DNA from: Candidatus Solibacter sp. | GTDB lineage: Bacteria; Acidobacteriota; Terriglobia; Bryobacterales; Bryobacteraceae | Reading direction: 5' to 3' | Assembly: GCA_017883355.1 (NCBI GenBank) | Contig: JADGNS010000380.1 | Coordinates: 1-5,626 of the forward strand | DNA length: 5,626 nt | In this document: piece by piece, positions 5,552-5,626 of the stretch | Layout: each line of letters starts with the position of its first letter | Numbering within the stretch: position 1 is the first letter of the stretch | Program-made: the position numbers and the translations under genes | The notes under the pieces: generated by a model | The model's input: the letters and a program-made list of their open reading frames with translations, nothing else | The model's database searches: none | Told to the model about the DNA's origin: nothing

Positions 5552-5626
5552 ATGGAAGACGCCGTCCAGCCCAGCCTTGAGGACGTAAGATACGCGTACT
5601 GCCCCCGCTGCCTCCAGCCCGTTCCG
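5552..5626 (+). CDS. N-terminus of a CxxC zinc-ribbon-like protein (runs off the right edge)
   Basis: An open frame starts at ATG 5552 and continues to the window edge, giving 25 residues with a short acidic lead and then Y-A-Y-C-P-R-C-L-Q-P-V-P. The Cys17-x-x-Cys20 pair has the look of the first half of an N-terminal zinc ribbon, as found on many bacterial membrane or regulatory proteins. The second pair of ligands would lie outside the window, so function cannot be stated. There is no clear Shine-Dalgarno before the ATG. The frame is also open upstream to a GTG at 5531, which has no ribosome binding site either, so ATG is preferred. The gene is divergent from the lipoprotein operon, with a 65-bp spacer. 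Confidence 0.6.
   Translation, partial: MEDAVQPSLEDVRYAYCPRCLQPVP

Overview
The window is GC-rich, densely packed chromosomal DNA, most likely from an Acidobacteriota species of the Solibacter/Bryobacter type. The main reason is the gene fragment at the left edge. It closely resembles, from memory and not from a search, the C-terminal part of the 'VWFA-related domain' proteins that are amplified in that phylum. The other genes fit but are not diagnostic.

Layout: (1) 2-823, plus strand, is the 3' end of the VWFA-related gene, followed by a short GC-rich stem-loop. (2) 907-2498, plus strand, is a two-gene unit: an RraA-family (HMG-aldolase-like) protein with an apparent Sec signal peptide, then a hydroxypyruvate isomerase-like TIM-barrel enzyme. 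(3) 5486-2495, minus strand, is a candidate operon read right to left: a small lipoprotein, a geranylgeranyl-reductase-family flavoprotein whose start codon overlaps the lipoprotein stop, and hemL (glutamate-1-semialdehyde aminomutase). A perfect 23-bp inverted repeat built from ACGCAGAG units lies between the last two. The stop codons of hemL and the isomerase gene overlap tail to tail by 4 bases. (4) From 5552, plus strand, a divergent gene begins with a CxxC zinc-ribbon-like N-terminus and runs off the right edge.

How the genes fit together: the plus-strand pair looks like accessory carbon metabolism, with an aldolase/decarboxylase-like fold and a sugar or hydroxypyruvate isomerase, although the first product appears to be exported. 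The minus-strand set links an isoprenoid double-bond reductase with the C5-pathway enzyme that makes 5-aminolevulinate, so it touches tetrapyrrole and isoprenoid or quinone biosynthesis. The lipoprotein appears to be made from a leaderless or near-leaderless mRNA.

No phage genes, transposase, CRISPR array, tRNA or rRNA was seen. No stretch longer than 300 bases lacks a gene. I found no clear novel multi-gene system. The most interesting points are the inverted-repeat element, the exported RraA-like protein with an altered catalytic motif, and the leaderless lipoprotein promoter.
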